Source: Dyella jiangningensis
Lineage (GTDB): Bacteria > Pseudomonadota > Gammaproteobacteria > Xanthomonadales > Rhodanobacteraceae
NCBI GenBank assembly: GCA_000632805.1
Contig: CP007444.1
Span: forward strand, 248,001-312,000
DNA length: 64,000 nt
Direction of reading: 5' to 3'
The notes beneath the pieces were generated by a model. That model made no database searches. It was not told where the DNA came from and saw only the letters and a program-made list of their open reading frames with translations. This document shows, in pieces, positions 1 through 9,817 of this stretch. A program made the position numbers and the translations under genes. How positions within the stretch are numbered: the stretch's first letter is position 1; the number at the start of each line of letters is the position of its first letter.

Positions 1-780
1 GTCCAGCCCGCTGACGTAGCCCAGCGCGATGCGGTCCTTGTCCAGGTGGTACAGGAAGCTGCCGCCGTAGGTGTGGCTGTCGGCCGGCCAGCCGAAGCTG
101 TGCACGATCTTGCCCGGCTGCACGCGGCCTGCGGGCACCTGCCACAATTCCTTGATGCCGATGGAGTAGCCCTGCGGGTCGCTGTCCTTGTCCAGCGCAA
201 AGCGCTTGATCAGCTGCTTGGTGAGGCTGCCGCGCGCGCCCTCGGCGAGCACGGTGACCTTGGCCTTGATGTCGATGCCCTGGGTATAACCCGCCTTGTG
301 CGAGCCGTCCTTCGCCACGCCCATGTCGCCGATGCGCACGCCAGCGACGGAGCCGTCGTCGTTATAGATGTTGTCGGCGGCGGCAAAACCCGGGAACACA
401 TCCACGCCCAGGGCTTCAGCCTGCGGCGCCATCCATGCGCACATGGCGCCGAGGGAGACAATGAAGTTGCCGTGGTTGTTCATGCCCGGTGGCACGGGCA
501 GCTTGCGTTCGCCGGTCTTGGTGAGCAGCCAGAATTCGTCTTCGGTGGCCGGTACGCAGATCGGCGGCGGGTTGTCGCGCCATCCCGGAAGCAAGGCATC
601 CAGCGGCTGCGGCTCGATCACGGCGCCGGAAAGGATCTGCGCACCGATGGTCGACGCCTTCTCGATCACGCACACGCTCACGTCCGGCTTGAGCTGCTTC
701 AGGCGGATGGCGAAGGAGAGGCCGGCGGGGCCTGCGCCAACGACGACGACGTCGTATTCCATCATTTCGCGGTCGCTCAT
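1..780 (-). CDS. Electron transfer flavoprotein-ubiquinone oxidoreductase, N-terminal part (gene runs off the window)
   Basis: This inner-membrane flavoprotein passes electrons from reduced ETF, generated by acyl-CoA and other dehydrogenases, to ubiquinone. The first 260 residues are present and the gene continues beyond base 1. The start is an ATG at 780 reading MSDREMMEYDVVVVGAGPAG, whose GAGPAG at residues 15-20 is the FAD dinucleotide-binding loop. Downstream motifs such as EKASTIGAQILSGAVIEP and the GWPADSHTYGGSFLYH region are typical of this family. The C-terminal half, with the 4Fe-4S ligands and ubiquinone-binding part, is outside the window. It fits functionally with the FadE acyl-CoA dehydrogenase at 31.3 kb. 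It is divergent from the amidase gene. Confidence 0.93.
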   Translation of the reverse strand, partial: MSDREMMEYDVVVVGAGPAGLSFAIRLKQLKPDVSVCVIEKASTIGAQILSGAVIEPQPLDALLPGWRDNPPPICVPATEDEFWLLTKTGERKLPVPPGMNNHGNFIVSLGAMCAWMAPQAEALGVDVFPGFAAADNIYNDDGSVAGVRIGDMGVAKDGSHKAGYTQGIDIKAKVTVLAEGARGSLTKQLIKRFALDKDSDPQGYSIGIKELWQVPAGRVQPGKIVHSFGWPADSHTYGGSFLYHLDKDRIALGYVSGLD

Positions 781-951
781 GGCGTACTCCAGCTGATCTT
801 GTGCGGCACGATTCCGTTCCCCCAGGTATGGAAACGGGCAAACCGGCATTGTCCGGGTTCGGCGGGTGCCCGGCAACGTGGGTGGCCGAATCCTTGCAAA
901 CCCTTCATCTCCGGTGGTGATAATCGGCCGTGAGACCCAGGGAAGAAGAAC

Positions 952-2349
952 ATGAACCAACAACCCCCGATCAATGATCTCGACCAGCGCCGGGCGACGA
1001 TGTGTCAGTTGTTGCACTGGCTGGCGGTCGATCGGGTGCAGCCGCAATCATTGGCGGAGACCTACCTGGAGGCCATCGAGCGCCTCAATCCCGAGATCAA
1101 TGCCTATGTCAGCCTGAGTTCGGCGATGCTGCAGGAGCAGGCGCTGGCGGCCCAGCATCGCCGCCGCGATGGGGTGATCGGACGGCTCGACGGCCTTCCC
1201 ATTGCGCTCAAGGACAATTTCGACGTCGCGGGCTGGCCGACCCGGGCCGGTCTGGCGGGTCGTCGTCAACCGGTTGCCGATGACGCCCACGTGGTGTCGC
1301 GGCTGCGCGCCTCCGGTGCCGTGATCATCGGCAAGACGAATATGGATGAGGGCGCGCTGGGCGCGACCACCGACAACCCGCATTACGGCGCCACCCACAA
1401 CCCGCATCGCCATGGCTATACCGCCGGTGGTTCCTCGGGCGGTGCGGCCGCGGCGGTGGCCGCCGGGCTCGCCGTGGCAGCGGTGGGCTCCGATAGCCTG
1501 GGCTCGATCCGCATCCCTGCCAGCTACTGTGGCGTGTATGCGCTCAAGCCCACGCATGGGGAAATCTCGGCGCGCGGCATGGTGCCTGCCGCGCGACGCC
1601 TCGACACGGTGGGCCTGCTCGCCCGCAGCGCTGACGATCTGACCGTGCTGCTGCAGGTGCTGGCCGGTTACGACGCCGACGATCCGCGGTCGCGCCGACG
1701 CCGCGTCGCCTTGTCGCCGCCGGACTGGGAGCCGGGCCGTCTGCGTGCCGGCTTCCTGCCTGACCTGGCCGGTCTGGGTGTACAGCGGGAAGTCATCGCC
1801 GTGTTTGAGGCCGCGCTGGCCAACTGGCCGCGCGAACTGGGTGAACGCCGCACGGTGGATTTTTCCGACTGGGATTTCGCCCGCACGCGGCGCGCCGGTT
1901 TCCTGTTGATGGAGGCGGAGATGCTCGGGACGTTTGCCGCGGATCTGGCCGATACGGAATCCCGCGTGTCCGAGCACTTTCGCCGTTTGCTCAGCTACGC
2001 GGCGGGCAAGAGCGCCGCGGATTATGCCTGCGCCGATCGCGTGCTCGATGCGGCCACGCTCAAGATGCGCCGCCTGTTCGCACAGATCGATGTGCTCGTC
2101 ATGCCCACGACGCCGCAGGGTGCGTTTCCGCTCGATGGGCCCGTGCCCGATTCGCAGGCCGACCTCACCAGCTTTGCCAGCCTGGCCGGTTGTCCGGCCG
2201 TAAGCATCCCGATGGGCTATCTGCCCGATGGCCTGCCGGTGGGCCTGCAACTGGTGGGCGCCCGCGGTTCGGATCTGCGCCTGCTCGAGCTTGCCTCGGT
2301 GCTGGCCGCCACCCTGGACGTCGAGCCGGCGTACCCCGCCATTCGTTGA
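952..2349 (+). CDS. Amidase signature family amidohydrolase
   Basis: A 465-residue enzyme of the amidase signature family, which hydrolyses carboxylic amides with a Ser-cisSer-Lys triad. The lysine is K87 in GLPIALKDNFD, the cis-Ser lies in GGSSGG (159-164), and the nucleophile is S185 in GSDSLGSIRIPA. That last motif departs slightly from the usual GSDTGGSIR. The substrate cannot be read from the sequence, and no GatB or GatC gene is adjacent, so this is unlikely to be the GatA subunit. The start ATG at 952 follows a GGGAAGAA stretch that can serve as a ribosome binding site. The AlkB gene starts 13 bases after the stop and is probably co-transcribed. Confidence 0.88.
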   Translation: MNQQPPINDLDQRRATMCQLLHWLAVDRVQPQSLAETYLEAIERLNPEINAYVSLSSAMLQEQALAAQHRRRDGVIGRLDGLPIALKDNFDVAGWPTRAGLAGRRQPVADDAHVVSRLRASGAVIIGKTNMDEGALGATTDNPHYGATHNPHRHGYTAGGSSGGAAAAVAAGLAVAAVGSDSLGSIRIPASYCGVYALKPTHGEISARGMVPAARRLDTVGLLARSADDLTVLLQVLAGYDADDPRSRRRRVALSPPDWEPGRLRAGFLPDLAGLGVQREVIAVFEAALANWPRELGERRTVDFSDWDFARTRRAGFLLMEAEMLGTFAADLADTESRVSEHFRRLLSYAAGKSAADYACADRVLDAATLKMRRLFAQIDVLVMPTTPQGAFPLDGPVPDSQADLTSFASLAGCPAVSIPMGYLPDGLPVGLQLVGARGSDLRLLELASVLAATLDVEPAYPAIR

Positions 2350-2362
2350 TGCCGGTGGTGAT

Positions 2363-2992
2363 GTGAGCCTGTTCGATCATGTCACGCCCGACGGTTGGCA
2401 GAGTCTGCCGTTGCCAGGGGCCGAGCTCGCCTTATGGCCGCATTGGCTCGCTGCGGAAGAAGCCGATGCGCTGCTCGCCGAGCTGCAAGTCAGCGTGCCG
2501 TGGGAGGTCCATCGCATTCGCATCTACGGCCGCGAGGTGGATTCGCCGCGCCTGAGTTGTTGGATCGGCGACCCGGAGGCGGCCTACGTGTATTCGCGTA
2601 CGCGGTTCGAGCCGCGCCCGTGGTCACCCGCGCTCGCGGCGTTGCGCTTCCGCGTTGAAAAAGCCTGCGGCAGCCGCTTCAACAGCGTGCTTGCGAACCT
2701 GTATCGCAGCGGGCAGGACTCGATGGGTTGGCACAGCGATGACGAACCCGAGCTGGGCGAACGTCCGGTGATCGCATCGCTCAGCCTTGGTGTCGAGCGG
2801 CGCTTCCGGCTCAAGCCCAGGCACGGCGGGACGCGCGAAGACACGCGCGCCATCCCGCTGGGTCACGGCAGTCTGTTAAGGATGGCGGGCGACACGCAGC
2901 GGCTCTACGTTCACGACTTGCCGAAGACGACTGCGGCGATCGGGCCACGCATCAACCTTACATTTCGGTGGATCGATCCGTTGTCGCGCTGA
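2363..2992 (+). CDS. alkB: AlkB-type 2-oxoglutarate/Fe(II) dioxygenase
   Basis: Oxidative demethylase of the AlkB family, which repairs alkylated bases in DNA or RNA. Counting from the GTG at 2363 (209 residues), the iron ligands are H124 and D126 in MGWHSDDE plus H184 in RLYVHDLP. The 2-oxoglutarate-binding RxNLTFR motif is at R196-R202. The central NSVLANLYRSGQDSMGWHSD stretch is characteristic of the family. An in-frame extension upstream to 2228 lies inside the amidase gene and has no AlkB similarity, so the GTG just after the amidase stop is preferred. Which subgroup it belongs to (E. coli AlkB or the shorter ALKBH2/3-like type) is not settled. Confidence 0.9.
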   Translation: MSLFDHVTPDGWQSLPLPGAELALWPHWLAAEEADALLAELQVSVPWEVHRIRIYGREVDSPRLSCWIGDPEAAYVYSRTRFEPRPWSPALAALRFRVEKACGSRFNSVLANLYRSGQDSMGWHSDDEPELGERPVIASLSLGVERRFRLKPRHGGTREDTRAIPLGHGSLLRMAGDTQRLYVHDLPKTTAAIGPRINLTFRWIDPLSR

Positions 2993-3014
2993 TGCGGCGT
3001 GGCCGGCTGTCCGG

Positions 3015-3641
3015 TCAGTCCGTCGGCGCCGCGGGAGACGCCAGTGATTGCTGCATGGTCCAGGCCACGATCTGCGACGCCAACGTATCGCTGGCATGGC
3101 CGAACGCAGCGACTACCTGCGGCACGGTCTTTCCGCCCACGGGTTGCGCGATGTCGAAACGATGCGTGGCCACCACCCGCAGGCCCTTGTTCTGCACGAG
3201 GCGCGCGTCGAACCGGATGATCACCACCGGCTCACTACTGCCCTGATATTCCGACTGGAAAGCGCGCAGGTCGCCTGCCAGCGTGTAAGTGGTCGGCAGC
3301 GCGTTGTCGTCGCTGCTAACCGGTGACGCCCGTCCGTCGTCGCGGAAGGCATCGATAAGTCGATTGCGCAGCAGTGTGGTGGCCGTGTCGCTCCAGCGCG
3401 CACCCTGGTACACGCTGATCTGATTGCCTTGCGGCACCACGGCGATGTGCGAGCTGTCGATCATGCGCTCGGCCTGGGGCGTGTTCACGCGTAACGACCA
3501 GCCCGTCGTCGCCGATGACGCATGCGGCAGGGGCGTGGCGGGCAGCCGGTAAACGTCGGGCGTCTCTGCCTTGGGCAGTACGGAACAGGCCGTCAGCGCG
3601 GCGATCGCGATGCAAGTGTAAACACGGGCGTACAACCTCAT
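3015..3641 (-). CDS. ABC-type transport auxiliary lipoprotein (PqiC/MlaD-partner family)
   Basis: A 208-residue predicted outer-membrane or periplasmic lipoprotein. The N-terminus is a lipoprotein signal, MRLYARVYTCIAIAALTAC, with lipobox LTAC and lipidated Cys19. The body fits the family of auxiliary lipoproteins (PqiC-like) that accompany MCE-protein transporters and bridge phospholipid transport between membranes. Its start overlaps the stop of the mlaD gene by four bases (ATGA), so it is translationally coupled as the last gene of the mlaE-mlaF-mlaD operon. It converges on alkB with a 22-base gap. Confidence 0.85.
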   Translation of the reverse strand: MRLYARVYTCIAIAALTACSVLPKAETPDVYRLPATPLPHASSATTGWSLRVNTPQAERMIDSSHIAVVPQGNQISVYQGARWSDTATTLLRNRLIDAFRDDGRASPVSSDDNALPTTYTLAGDLRAFQSEYQGSSEPVVIIRFDARLVQNKGLRVVATHRFDIAQPVGGKTVPQVVAAFGHASDTLASQIVAWTMQQSLASPAAPTD

Positions 3642-4576
3642 GGCACGAACTCCTTGCTGCGATCGCGGCCCAACAGGAAGCCGGTCGGGTTGTCGTCGAG
3701 CCGGCGCGCGACACCGCGCAGCGATCCGGCGGCATCGCGCAATTCGCGGATGGCGGGCGCGAGCTCGCTGAAGCCCTGCATGCCACCGTTGATCGAGGCA
3801 CGATTGTCGTTGACCAGGCGATCGATGTTGGCGGTGACGCGTTCCACCGAGGCCAGTGCATTCCTCGCGCTGTCGAGTGTGGCCTTGCCCTGGTTGTCGA
3901 CCAGTCCATTGGCCGACTGCACCAGTTTCTGGGTTTGCGCGAGGGTGTCGTTCGCCTGCTTGCTGGCTTCGGCCAGCTGCTTGAGCAGCGTGCGAATGTC
4001 ATCGCGCTGGTCGGCGATGGCGCCGGTAGCTTTGTCCAGGTGGTCGAGCGTGCGGCCGATGCGGTCCATGTTCTCGGGTGACAGCAAGGCGCTGGCGCGA
4101 GCCACCACATCGTTGATGTTCATCACCAAGTCTTCGCCATTGGCCAGGATGCGGCTGAGCGGCGAGGGATCGGCCACGATGACTGGCAGGTTGCCATTCT
4201 TGCCCTCCAGCGGCGGACTGCCAGGCGAGCCGCCGCTGAGCTGGATCACTGCCAGACCGGTCACGCCGGTCAAGGCCAGCTTGGCATGCGTGTCCTGGCG
4301 TACCGGCGTGTCGCCGCCAAGACGGATCAGTGCCAGCACCTTGCGTGGGTCCTGCTTGTCGAGCTTGAGCTGCGTGACGTCGCCCACCTTGATGCCGTTG
4401 TAGTTCACCGCGCTTCCTTGCGAGAGGCCCGTGACGGCTTCGTTGAAAACCACCTGGTAATAGGCGAACTCGCGATCGGAGCTGGACTTGGCCAGCCACA
4501 GTCCGAACAGCATGGCCGCTGCCACCACGATCACGGTGAACAGGCCGATCAATACATGATGGGCGCGGGTTTCCAT
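3638..4576 (-). CDS. mlaD: MCE-domain periplasmic substrate-binding subunit of lipid ABC transporter (MlaD-like)
   Basis: A 312-residue MCE protein. One transmembrane helix at about residues 8-28 (VLIGLFTVIVVAAAMLFGLW) anchors it in the inner membrane. The MCE domain follows at about 37-118, with the usual GLSQGSAVNYNGIKVGDV and LTGVTGLAVIQLSGG motifs. The C-terminal 180 residues are predicted helical and periplasmic. MCE proteins form the ring or tube through which phospholipids pass. At 312 residues it is longer than E. coli MlaD (about 183), resembling the Mla-like systems that lack a separate MlaC. It sits between the ATPase gene (6 bases away) and the lipoprotein gene (4-base overlap). 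Confidence 0.9.
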   Translation of the reverse strand: METRAHHVLIGLFTVIVVAAAMLFGLWLAKSSSDREFAYYQVVFNEAVTGLSQGSAVNYNGIKVGDVTQLKLDKQDPRKVLALIRLGGDTPVRQDTHAKLALTGVTGLAVIQLSGGSPGSPPLEGKNGNLPVIVADPSPLSRILANGEDLVMNINDVVARASALLSPENMDRIGRTLDHLDKATGAIADQRDDIRTLLKQLAEASKQANDTLAQTQKLVQSANGLVDNQGKATLDSARNALASVERVTANIDRLVNDNRASINGGMQGFSELAPAIRELRDAAGSLRGVARRLDDNPTGFLLGRDRSKEFVP

Positions 4577-4582
4577 GTCACT

Positions 4583-5392
4583 TCACCTCGGGCGAGTTGC
4601 GTCGGCGTGCGCTTCTTCCGCAGCGCGGCCGCGCGGGCCGTGGAAATACGATTGCACCCAGGCGTCGTCGGTCTTGGCGACTTCGTCGAGCGGGCCAACC
4701 ACCAGCACTTTCTTCTGCGCGAGCACGGCCACGCGGTCGCAGATGGTGTAGAGCGTGTCTAGGTCGTGGGTTACCAGAAACACGGTGAGCCCCAGTGCGT
4801 TGCGCAGGGTGAGGATCAACTGGTCGAATGCCGCGGCGCTGATGGGGTCGAGGCCGGCGGTGGGTTCGTCCAAAAACAGGATCTCCGGATCGAGCGCCAG
4901 TGCGCGGGCCAGCGCGGCACGCTTCACCATGCCGCCCGAAAGCTCCGAGGGGTACTTGGTTTCGGTGCCCGCGGGCAGCCCTGCCAGCGCGAGCTTCACA
5001 CCGGCAAGCGCCTGTGCATCCGGTCGCGCGAGGCCGGCATGTTCGATCAGTGGCATCGCCACGTTCTCGACGACATTGAGCGAAGAGAACAGGGCGCCAT
5101 TCTGGAACAGCACGCCAAAGCGACGTTCCACCAGAGAGCGCTGATCCGGTGAAAGATGAAGCAGATCCTGGCCGAACACATGCACGCTGCCCGCCGTAGG
5201 CCGACGCAGCCCGACGATGCTACGGAGCAACACGGATTTGCCCGTGCCGGAGCCGCCGACCACGCCGAGTATCTCGCCACGACGCACATCGAGATCCAGA
5301 TGCTCATGCACGGCCTGGCTGCCGAAGCGGTTGACCAGGTCGCGCACCTGGATCACGTCATCCTGCGGCTGGGATTTGGCGATCGCGTTCAC
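4583..5392 (-). CDS. mlaF: Lipid transport ABC ATPase (MlaF-like)
   Basis: A 269-residue ABC ATPase that powers the MlaE permease. Walker A is GGSGTGKS at 46-53, the signature is LSGGM at 151-155, Walker B with the catalytic glutamate is ILFLDE at 171-176, and the switch histidine is H209 in LVTHD. The LSGGMVKRAALARAL form of the signature is typical of MlaF-type ATPases. The gene overlaps the permease stop by four bases (ATGA at 5389-5392), so expression is coupled. The C-terminal tail after about 240 is charged and low-complexity. Confidence 0.93.
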   Translation of the reverse strand: MNAIAKSQPQDDVIQVRDLVNRFGSQAVHEHLDLDVRRGEILGVVGGSGTGKSVLLRSIVGLRRPTAGSVHVFGQDLLHLSPDQRSLVERRFGVLFQNGALFSSLNVVENVAMPLIEHAGLARPDAQALAGVKLALAGLPAGTETKYPSELSGGMVKRAALARALALDPEILFLDEPTAGLDPISAAAFDQLILTLRNALGLTVFLVTHDLDTLYTICDRVAVLAQKKVLVVGPLDEVAKTDDAWVQSYFHGPRGRAAEEAHADATRPR

Positions 5393-6534
5393 CAGCCCAT
5401 CTCCATGTAGAACAAGGCTGCCAGGGCATCGAGCAGGATCACCACGAAGATCGACTGCACCACGGCAGAGGTGGTGTGTTCGCCCACGGATTCCGCGCTG
5501 CCGGTGACCTTGAAGCCTTCGAGGCAGCCGATCACCGCGATCACGAAGGCGAATACCGGTGCCTTCGCCATGCCGACCAGGAAATGCCGCACGCCGATGT
5601 CCGACTTCACCAGGTTGAGGAACATCACCGGCGAAATGTCCAGCACCAGCGCGCAGACCAGGCCGCCACCGACGAGGCCGGCGATCATGGCCAGGAAGGT
5701 GAGCATGGGCAGCGAGACGAGCATGGCGAGCACGCGCGGCAGCACCAGCAGCTCCATCGGGTCCAGGCCCAGTGCGCGGATCGCATCGATCTCTTCGTTC
5801 GCCTTCATCGAGCCGATCTGCGCGGTGAAAGCGCTGGCGGTGCGGCCGGCCATCAGGATGGCGGTGAGCAGCACGCCGAATTCGCGCAGGAACGAATAGG
5901 CGACCAGGTCCACCGTATAGATGGTGGCGCCGAAATCCTTCAGCACCGTGGAGCCGAGGAAGGCCACCACCGCGCCGACCATGAAGGTGAGAAGGGCGAC
6001 GATGGGCACGGCGTCCAGCCCGGTTTCCTCCACGTGCGCGACCAGCGACGTGGTGCGCCAGCGACGCGGGCGCAAGACCGTGCGGGCGAAGGTCTCCAGG
6101 GTGAGGCCGATGAAACCGAGCAGGCGCACCTGTTGGTGGTAGACGTGCTCCATGGCCGCGCCGATGCGCGCCAGCAGCTCGAGGACGGTATTGCCGCGGG
6201 GGCGTGGTTTTGGCTCGACATATTCGGCCATGGCCTTGCCGACCGTTTGCAACAAGGCACGCTGGGCCGCTGGCATATGGGGATCGGCCTGGGCCAGGTC
6301 GCCCAGCCGTGCAGCGCCAAGCAGGCCGGCGAGCAGCGAGGCACCGGCGGTATCCAGCGAGCCAAGGCCGCTGAGGTCGATGGGCGTGGCCTTGTCCAGC
6401 CGGCTTTTAAGAGCGGCGATGGAGCGTTCCAGTGTCGCGTAATGCAAGAGCGTCCAGTCGCCCGCCACGCGCAGGGAAGGCGGCGTGGTGCTGGCATCGA
6501 GTTGTGCGCTTCCTGTCGCCATCGATGGGTTCAT
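5389..6534 (-). CDS. mlaE: MlaE-family lipid ABC permease with N-terminal STAS domain
   Basis: A 381-residue fusion of two parts that are separate proteins (MlaB and MlaE) in E. coli. Residues about 20-105 form a STAS domain (LRVAGDWTLLHYATLE, then IDLSGLGSLDTAGASLLAGLL). Residues about 125-380 are the MlaE permease, with several hydrophobic helices and the conserved EEIDAIRALGLDPMELLVLPR segment. It is the first gene of the operon, so mlaB-mlaE are fused and mlaF, mlaD and the lipoprotein follow with overlaps or tiny gaps. No mlaC is present. The system should move phospholipids between inner and outer membranes; direction cannot be inferred. Confidence 0.9.
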   Translation of the reverse strand: MNPSMATGSAQLDASTTPPSLRVAGDWTLLHYATLERSIAALKSRLDKATPIDLSGLGSLDTAGASLLAGLLGAARLGDLAQADPHMPAAQRALLQTVGKAMAEYVEPKPRPRGNTVLELLARIGAAMEHVYHQQVRLLGFIGLTLETFARTVLRPRRWRTTSLVAHVEETGLDAVPIVALLTFMVGAVVAFLGSTVLKDFGATIYTVDLVAYSFLREFGVLLTAILMAGRTASAFTAQIGSMKANEEIDAIRALGLDPMELLVLPRVLAMLVSLPMLTFLAMIAGLVGGGLVCALVLDISPVMFLNLVKSDIGVRHFLVGMAKAPVFAFVIAVIGCLEGFKVTGSAESVGEHTTSAVVQSIFVVILLDALAALFYMEMGW

Positions 6535-6720
6535 GAGGCGGATGGTAGTGGAGTCTTGCGCATGTCAGGTGACGAAATGATGGGGCTGGTGTCGCCATCG
6601 ATCCTGAAGCGTTCCCGGTGGACAGCGACGCGGCTTCCTGTTCATTGCGGGTTTTTCGGCTAGATTTAGGGCAATAAGTACCCGGCCTGGGTGCTTTGCG
6701 GTCATCGACAGAAAATACAT

Positions 6721-7623
6721 ATGCCACTCTTGTCCCACCTGGACGCACTCGAAGCCGAGAGCATCCACATCTTCCGCGAGACGGCAGCCGCGTTCCGGCG
6801 CCCGGTCATGCTGTATTCCATCGGCAAGGATTCCTCGGTCCTGCTGCATCTGTTGCGCAAGGCCTTTTATCCGGCCCGCCCGCCGATGCCGCTGCTGCAC
6901 GTGGATACCACCTGGAAGTTCCGCGAGATGATCGCGTTCCGCGACCAGATCGCCGCCGAAGGTGATGTCGAGGTGCTGGTGCATATCAACGAGGAGGGCC
7001 TGCGCCAGGGCATCTCGCCGCTGACCCACGGCTCGGCCGTGCACACCGACGTGATGAAGACGGTGGGGCTGAAGCAGGCGCTGGACAAGTACGGTTTCGA
7101 TGCGGCCATCGGCGGTGCCCGCCGCGACGAAGAGAAGTCGCGCGCCAAGGAGCGCGTGTTTTCCTTCCGCAATGCGCAGCACCGCTGGGATCCCAAGCAC
7201 CAGCGTCCGGAGCTGTGGCACACGTACAACACGCAGATCCACCAGGGCGAGAGCGTACGCGTATTTCCGCTTTCCAACTGGACGGAGATGGACGTATGGC
7301 ACTACATCCGCCGGGAAAACATCCCCGTGGTGCCGCTGTACTTCGCTAAGCCCCGCCCGGTGGTGGAGCGCGACGGCGCGCTGATCATGGTTGATGACGA
7401 GCGTTTCACGCTGCGCGAAGGCGAAGCCGTGCAGATGCGCGAGGTGCGCTTCCGCACGCTGGGTTGCTACCCGCTCACTGGCGCGGTGGAGTCGTCGGCC
7501 GACACCCTGGACAAGATCATCGACGAAATGGCGGCATCGCGCAGCTCCGAGCGCCAGGGCCGAATGATCGACCACGACGGCAGCGCCTCCATGGAGCGCA
7601 AGAAGCAGGAGGGCTATTTCTGA
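6721..7623 (+). CDS. cysD: Sulfate adenylyltransferase small subunit CysD
   Basis: A 300-residue ATP sulfurylase catalytic subunit, which forms adenosine 5'-phosphosulfate from ATP and sulfate with the GTPase CysN. The PP-loop motif SIGKDSS and the neighbouring [24 protein letters not shown] and [15 protein letters not shown] segments are classical. The ATG at 6721 gives [20 protein letters not shown], which aligns with known CysD starts; an upstream in-frame start at 6691 adds ten residues unlike the family. The stop TGA overlaps the cysNC start by one base (TGATG). The 186-base gap to the divergent mlaE gene should hold the promoter. Confidence 0.96.
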   Translation: MPLLSHLDALEAESIHIFRETAAAFRRPVMLYSIGKDSSVLLHLLRKAFYPARPPMPLLHVDTTWKFREMIAFRDQIAAEGDVEVLVHINEEGLRQGISPLTHGSAVHTDVMKTVGLKQALDKYGFDAAIGGARRDEEKSRAKERVFSFRNAQHRWDPKHQRPELWHTYNTQIHQGESVRVFPLSNWTEMDVWHYIRRENIPVVPLYFAKPRPVVERDGALIMVDDERFTLREGEAVQMREVRFRTLGCYPLTGAVESSADTLDKIIDEMAASRSSERQGRMIDHDGSASMERKKQEGYF

Positions 7624-9509
7624 TGGCGACCGTGGATATCGCGCCGACCTCGACGGCTCCCTCGCAGTTGCTGCGTTTCATCACCTGCGGCAGCGTCGAC
7701 GACGGCAAGAGCACCTTGCTGGGGCGCCTTCTGTACGACGCCGGCATGGTGCCGGACGACCAGCTCGCCGCCTTGGCGCGTGACAGCCGCAAGCTGCACG
7801 CGGATGCTCCCGATGCGCTCGACTTCTCCCTGCTTACCGACGGTCTCGACGCCGAGCGCCAGCAGGGCATCACCATCGACGTGGCCTACCGCTATTTCCA
7901 TACGCCGCGCCGCAGTTTCATCGTGGCCGACTGTCCGGGGCACGAACAGTACACGCGCAACATGGCCACCGGCGCCTCGAACGCCGGGCTGGCGGTGGTG
8001 CTCATCGATGCCCGCAAGGGCGTGCTGTCGCAGACGAGGCGGCATACCTACATCTGCGCGCTGATGGGCATCCGCCAGGTCGTGGTGGCGGTGAACAAGA
8101 TGGATCTGGTGGATTGGCGCGAAGACATCTACGCCGCCATCGCCCACGAGTACCGCGAACTTGCCACGCAACTGGGTATCGCGCAGGTCCACTGCCTTCC
8201 GGTGGTGGCGCCTACCGGCGACAACGTGGGAAGTCGCTCCGAACGCATGGCGTGGTACGACGGCCCCAGTCTGCTCCAATTGCTGGAATCGGCCGACACC
8301 GCTCCGGCGCAGGGCGCCGAGTTCCGCATGCCGGTGCAATGGGTGAATCGTCCTGATGCCTCGTTCCGAGGTTATGCCGGCACCGTCTGCGGTGGACGTG
8401 TCGCCGTCGGTGATGAGGTCGTGGTGCAGCCGGCCATGCGTCGTGCGCGCATCGAGCGCATCGTCACCGCCGACGGTGATCTTCCGCACGCATCGGACGG
8501 CCAGGCCGTGACGCTGACGCTGGACCGTGAAATCGACGTGAGTCGCGGCGATGTCATCGCCGATGCCGCACGCCCGGCACCGGTCGCCGACCAGTTCGCC
8601 GCCCATGTGCTGTGGATGGGCGACGAACCCCTGCTGCCCAATCGCGCCTATTGGCTGAAGATCGGCACGCACACGGTCAATGCGCGCATTACCACCATCA
8701 AGCACAAGGTAGACGTGAACACGCAGGCCGAGCTGGCTGCGCGGCGTCTGGAGCTAAACGAGGTCGGCTACTGCAACATCGATCTCGACCATGCCATCGC
8801 CTTCGAGTCCTATGCCGACAACCGCACGCTCGGCGGCTTCGTGCTGATCGACCGGCAGACCAATGCCACCGTCGGCTGCGGCATGCTGGACTTCGCGCTG
8901 CGCCGCGCTGCCAACGTGCACTGGCAGCACACCGACCTGGACAAGCATGCTCGCAGCCTCAGCAAGGGTCAGCAGTCGCGCTGCCTGTGGTTCACCGGTC
9001 TGTCCGGCGCGGGCAAGTCCACCATCGCCAACCTGGTCGAACGCCGCCTGCACGCCCTGGGCTATCACACGTACATGCTGGACGGCGACAACCTGCGCCA
9101 TGGTTTGAACAAGGACCTGGGCTTCACGCCGGAGGCGCGCGTGGAAAACGTGCGCCGCGTGGCCGAGGTGTCGCACCTGATGGTCGACGCCGGCCTGGTG
9201 GTGCTGGTCTGCGTCATCTCGCCCTTCCAGAGCGAGCGCCGCTTCGCCCGCAGTCTCTTCGACGACGGCGAGTTCCTGGAGGTGTTCGTCGACACCACGC
9301 TGGAAGAATGCGAGCGGCGTGATCCGAAGGGCCTGTACCGCAAGGCACGCGCCGGCGAGATCATCAACTTCACCGGCATCGACTCGCCGTACGAGGCGCC
9401 CGAGCAGCCCGAGCTGCACCTGCGCACGAGCGGGTTGCGGCCTGAGCAACTGGCGGAACAGGTGGTGGAGCAGCTGCTTGCCGGCATGGGCGAGACCTAT
9501 GCGCGCTGA
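7623..9509 (+). CDS. cysNC: Bifunctional sulfate adenylyltransferase large subunit / adenylylsulfate kinase (CysN-CysC fusion)
   Basis: A 628-residue two-domain protein. The N-terminal GTPase (CysN) drives APS synthesis, with G1 GSVDDGKS at 23-30, G3 DCPGH at 103-107 and G4 NKMD at 158-161. The C-terminal domain is APS kinase (CysC), making PAPS, with its P-loop GLSGAGKS at 459-466 and the [11 protein letters not shown] and [13 protein letters not shown] motifs. Fusion of CysN and CysC is common in Xanthomonadales, Pseudomonas and rhizobia (NodQ). The ATG at 7623 overlaps the cysD stop. Both domains look complete, so APS and PAPS production should both be possible. Confidence 0.96.
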   Translation: MATVDIAPTSTAPSQLLRFITCGSVDDGKSTLLGRLLYDAGMVPDDQLAALARDSRKLHADAPDALDFSLLTDGLDAERQQGITIDVAYRYFHTPRRSFIVADCPGHEQYTRNMATGASNAGLAVVLIDARKGVLSQTRRHTYICALMGIRQVVVAVNKMDLVDWREDIYAAIAHEYRELATQLGIAQVHCLPVVAPTGDNVGSRSERMAWYDGPSLLQLLESADTAPAQGAEFRMPVQWVNRPDASFRGYAGTVCGGRVAVGDEVVVQPAMRRARIERIVTADGDLPHASDGQAVTLTLDREIDVSRGDVIADAARPAPVADQFAAHVLWMGDEPLLPNRAYWLKIGTHTVNARITTIKHKVDVNTQAELAARRLELNEVGYCNIDLDHAIAFESYADNRTLGGFVLIDRQTNATVGCGMLDFALRRAANVHWQHTDLDKHARSLSKGQQSRCLWFTGLSGAGKSTIANLVERRLHALGYHTYMLDGDNLRHGLNKDLGFTPEARVENVRRVAEVSHLMVDAGLVVLVCVISPFQSERRFARSLFDDGEFLEVFVDTTLEECERRDPKGLYRKARAGEIINFTGIDSPYEAPEQPELHLRTSGLRPEQLAEQVVEQLLAGMGETYAR

Positions 9510-9817
9510 CAGGCTCAGCCGTCTCGATGCGTCAGCTTGGCGCAGGTCGGAACGCATCGGATAACGAGCGCTCGTCGTGATCGAACCGCCATGCGACCGC
9601 ATGGCGCGGTCGAGCGGCAGGCGGGCCGGACATCGCACGACCGAAAGCCGGGCGGCGCAAGCAAGACGCACAGCTGTTCGATGCGTCATTCTCCTTCGAG
9701 GCATGTTGCGCTGCACGACCGTGGCGATACGCCCGCGCACGGCGTGCGCGGCGCGCTCGGCTTGGAATGTATCCATGTGGCCGGCGATAATGTCGCTTTC
9801 CCCAGAGCTCGACTGCG
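9510..9817. other. 308-base intergenic stretch before gcvT, no gene recognised
   Basis: Short open frames exist here on both strands, but none has a recognisable motif or a convincing ribosome binding site. I looked for a glycine riboswitch ahead of gcvT and did not find its conserved core. The stretch must carry the gcvT promoter. No clear terminator for cysNC is visible. Confidence 0.4.

Noticed and set aside
9510-9817. Possible glycine riboswitch ahead of gcvT
   Set aside because: The conserved core motifs of the glycine aptamer are not visible in the leader.
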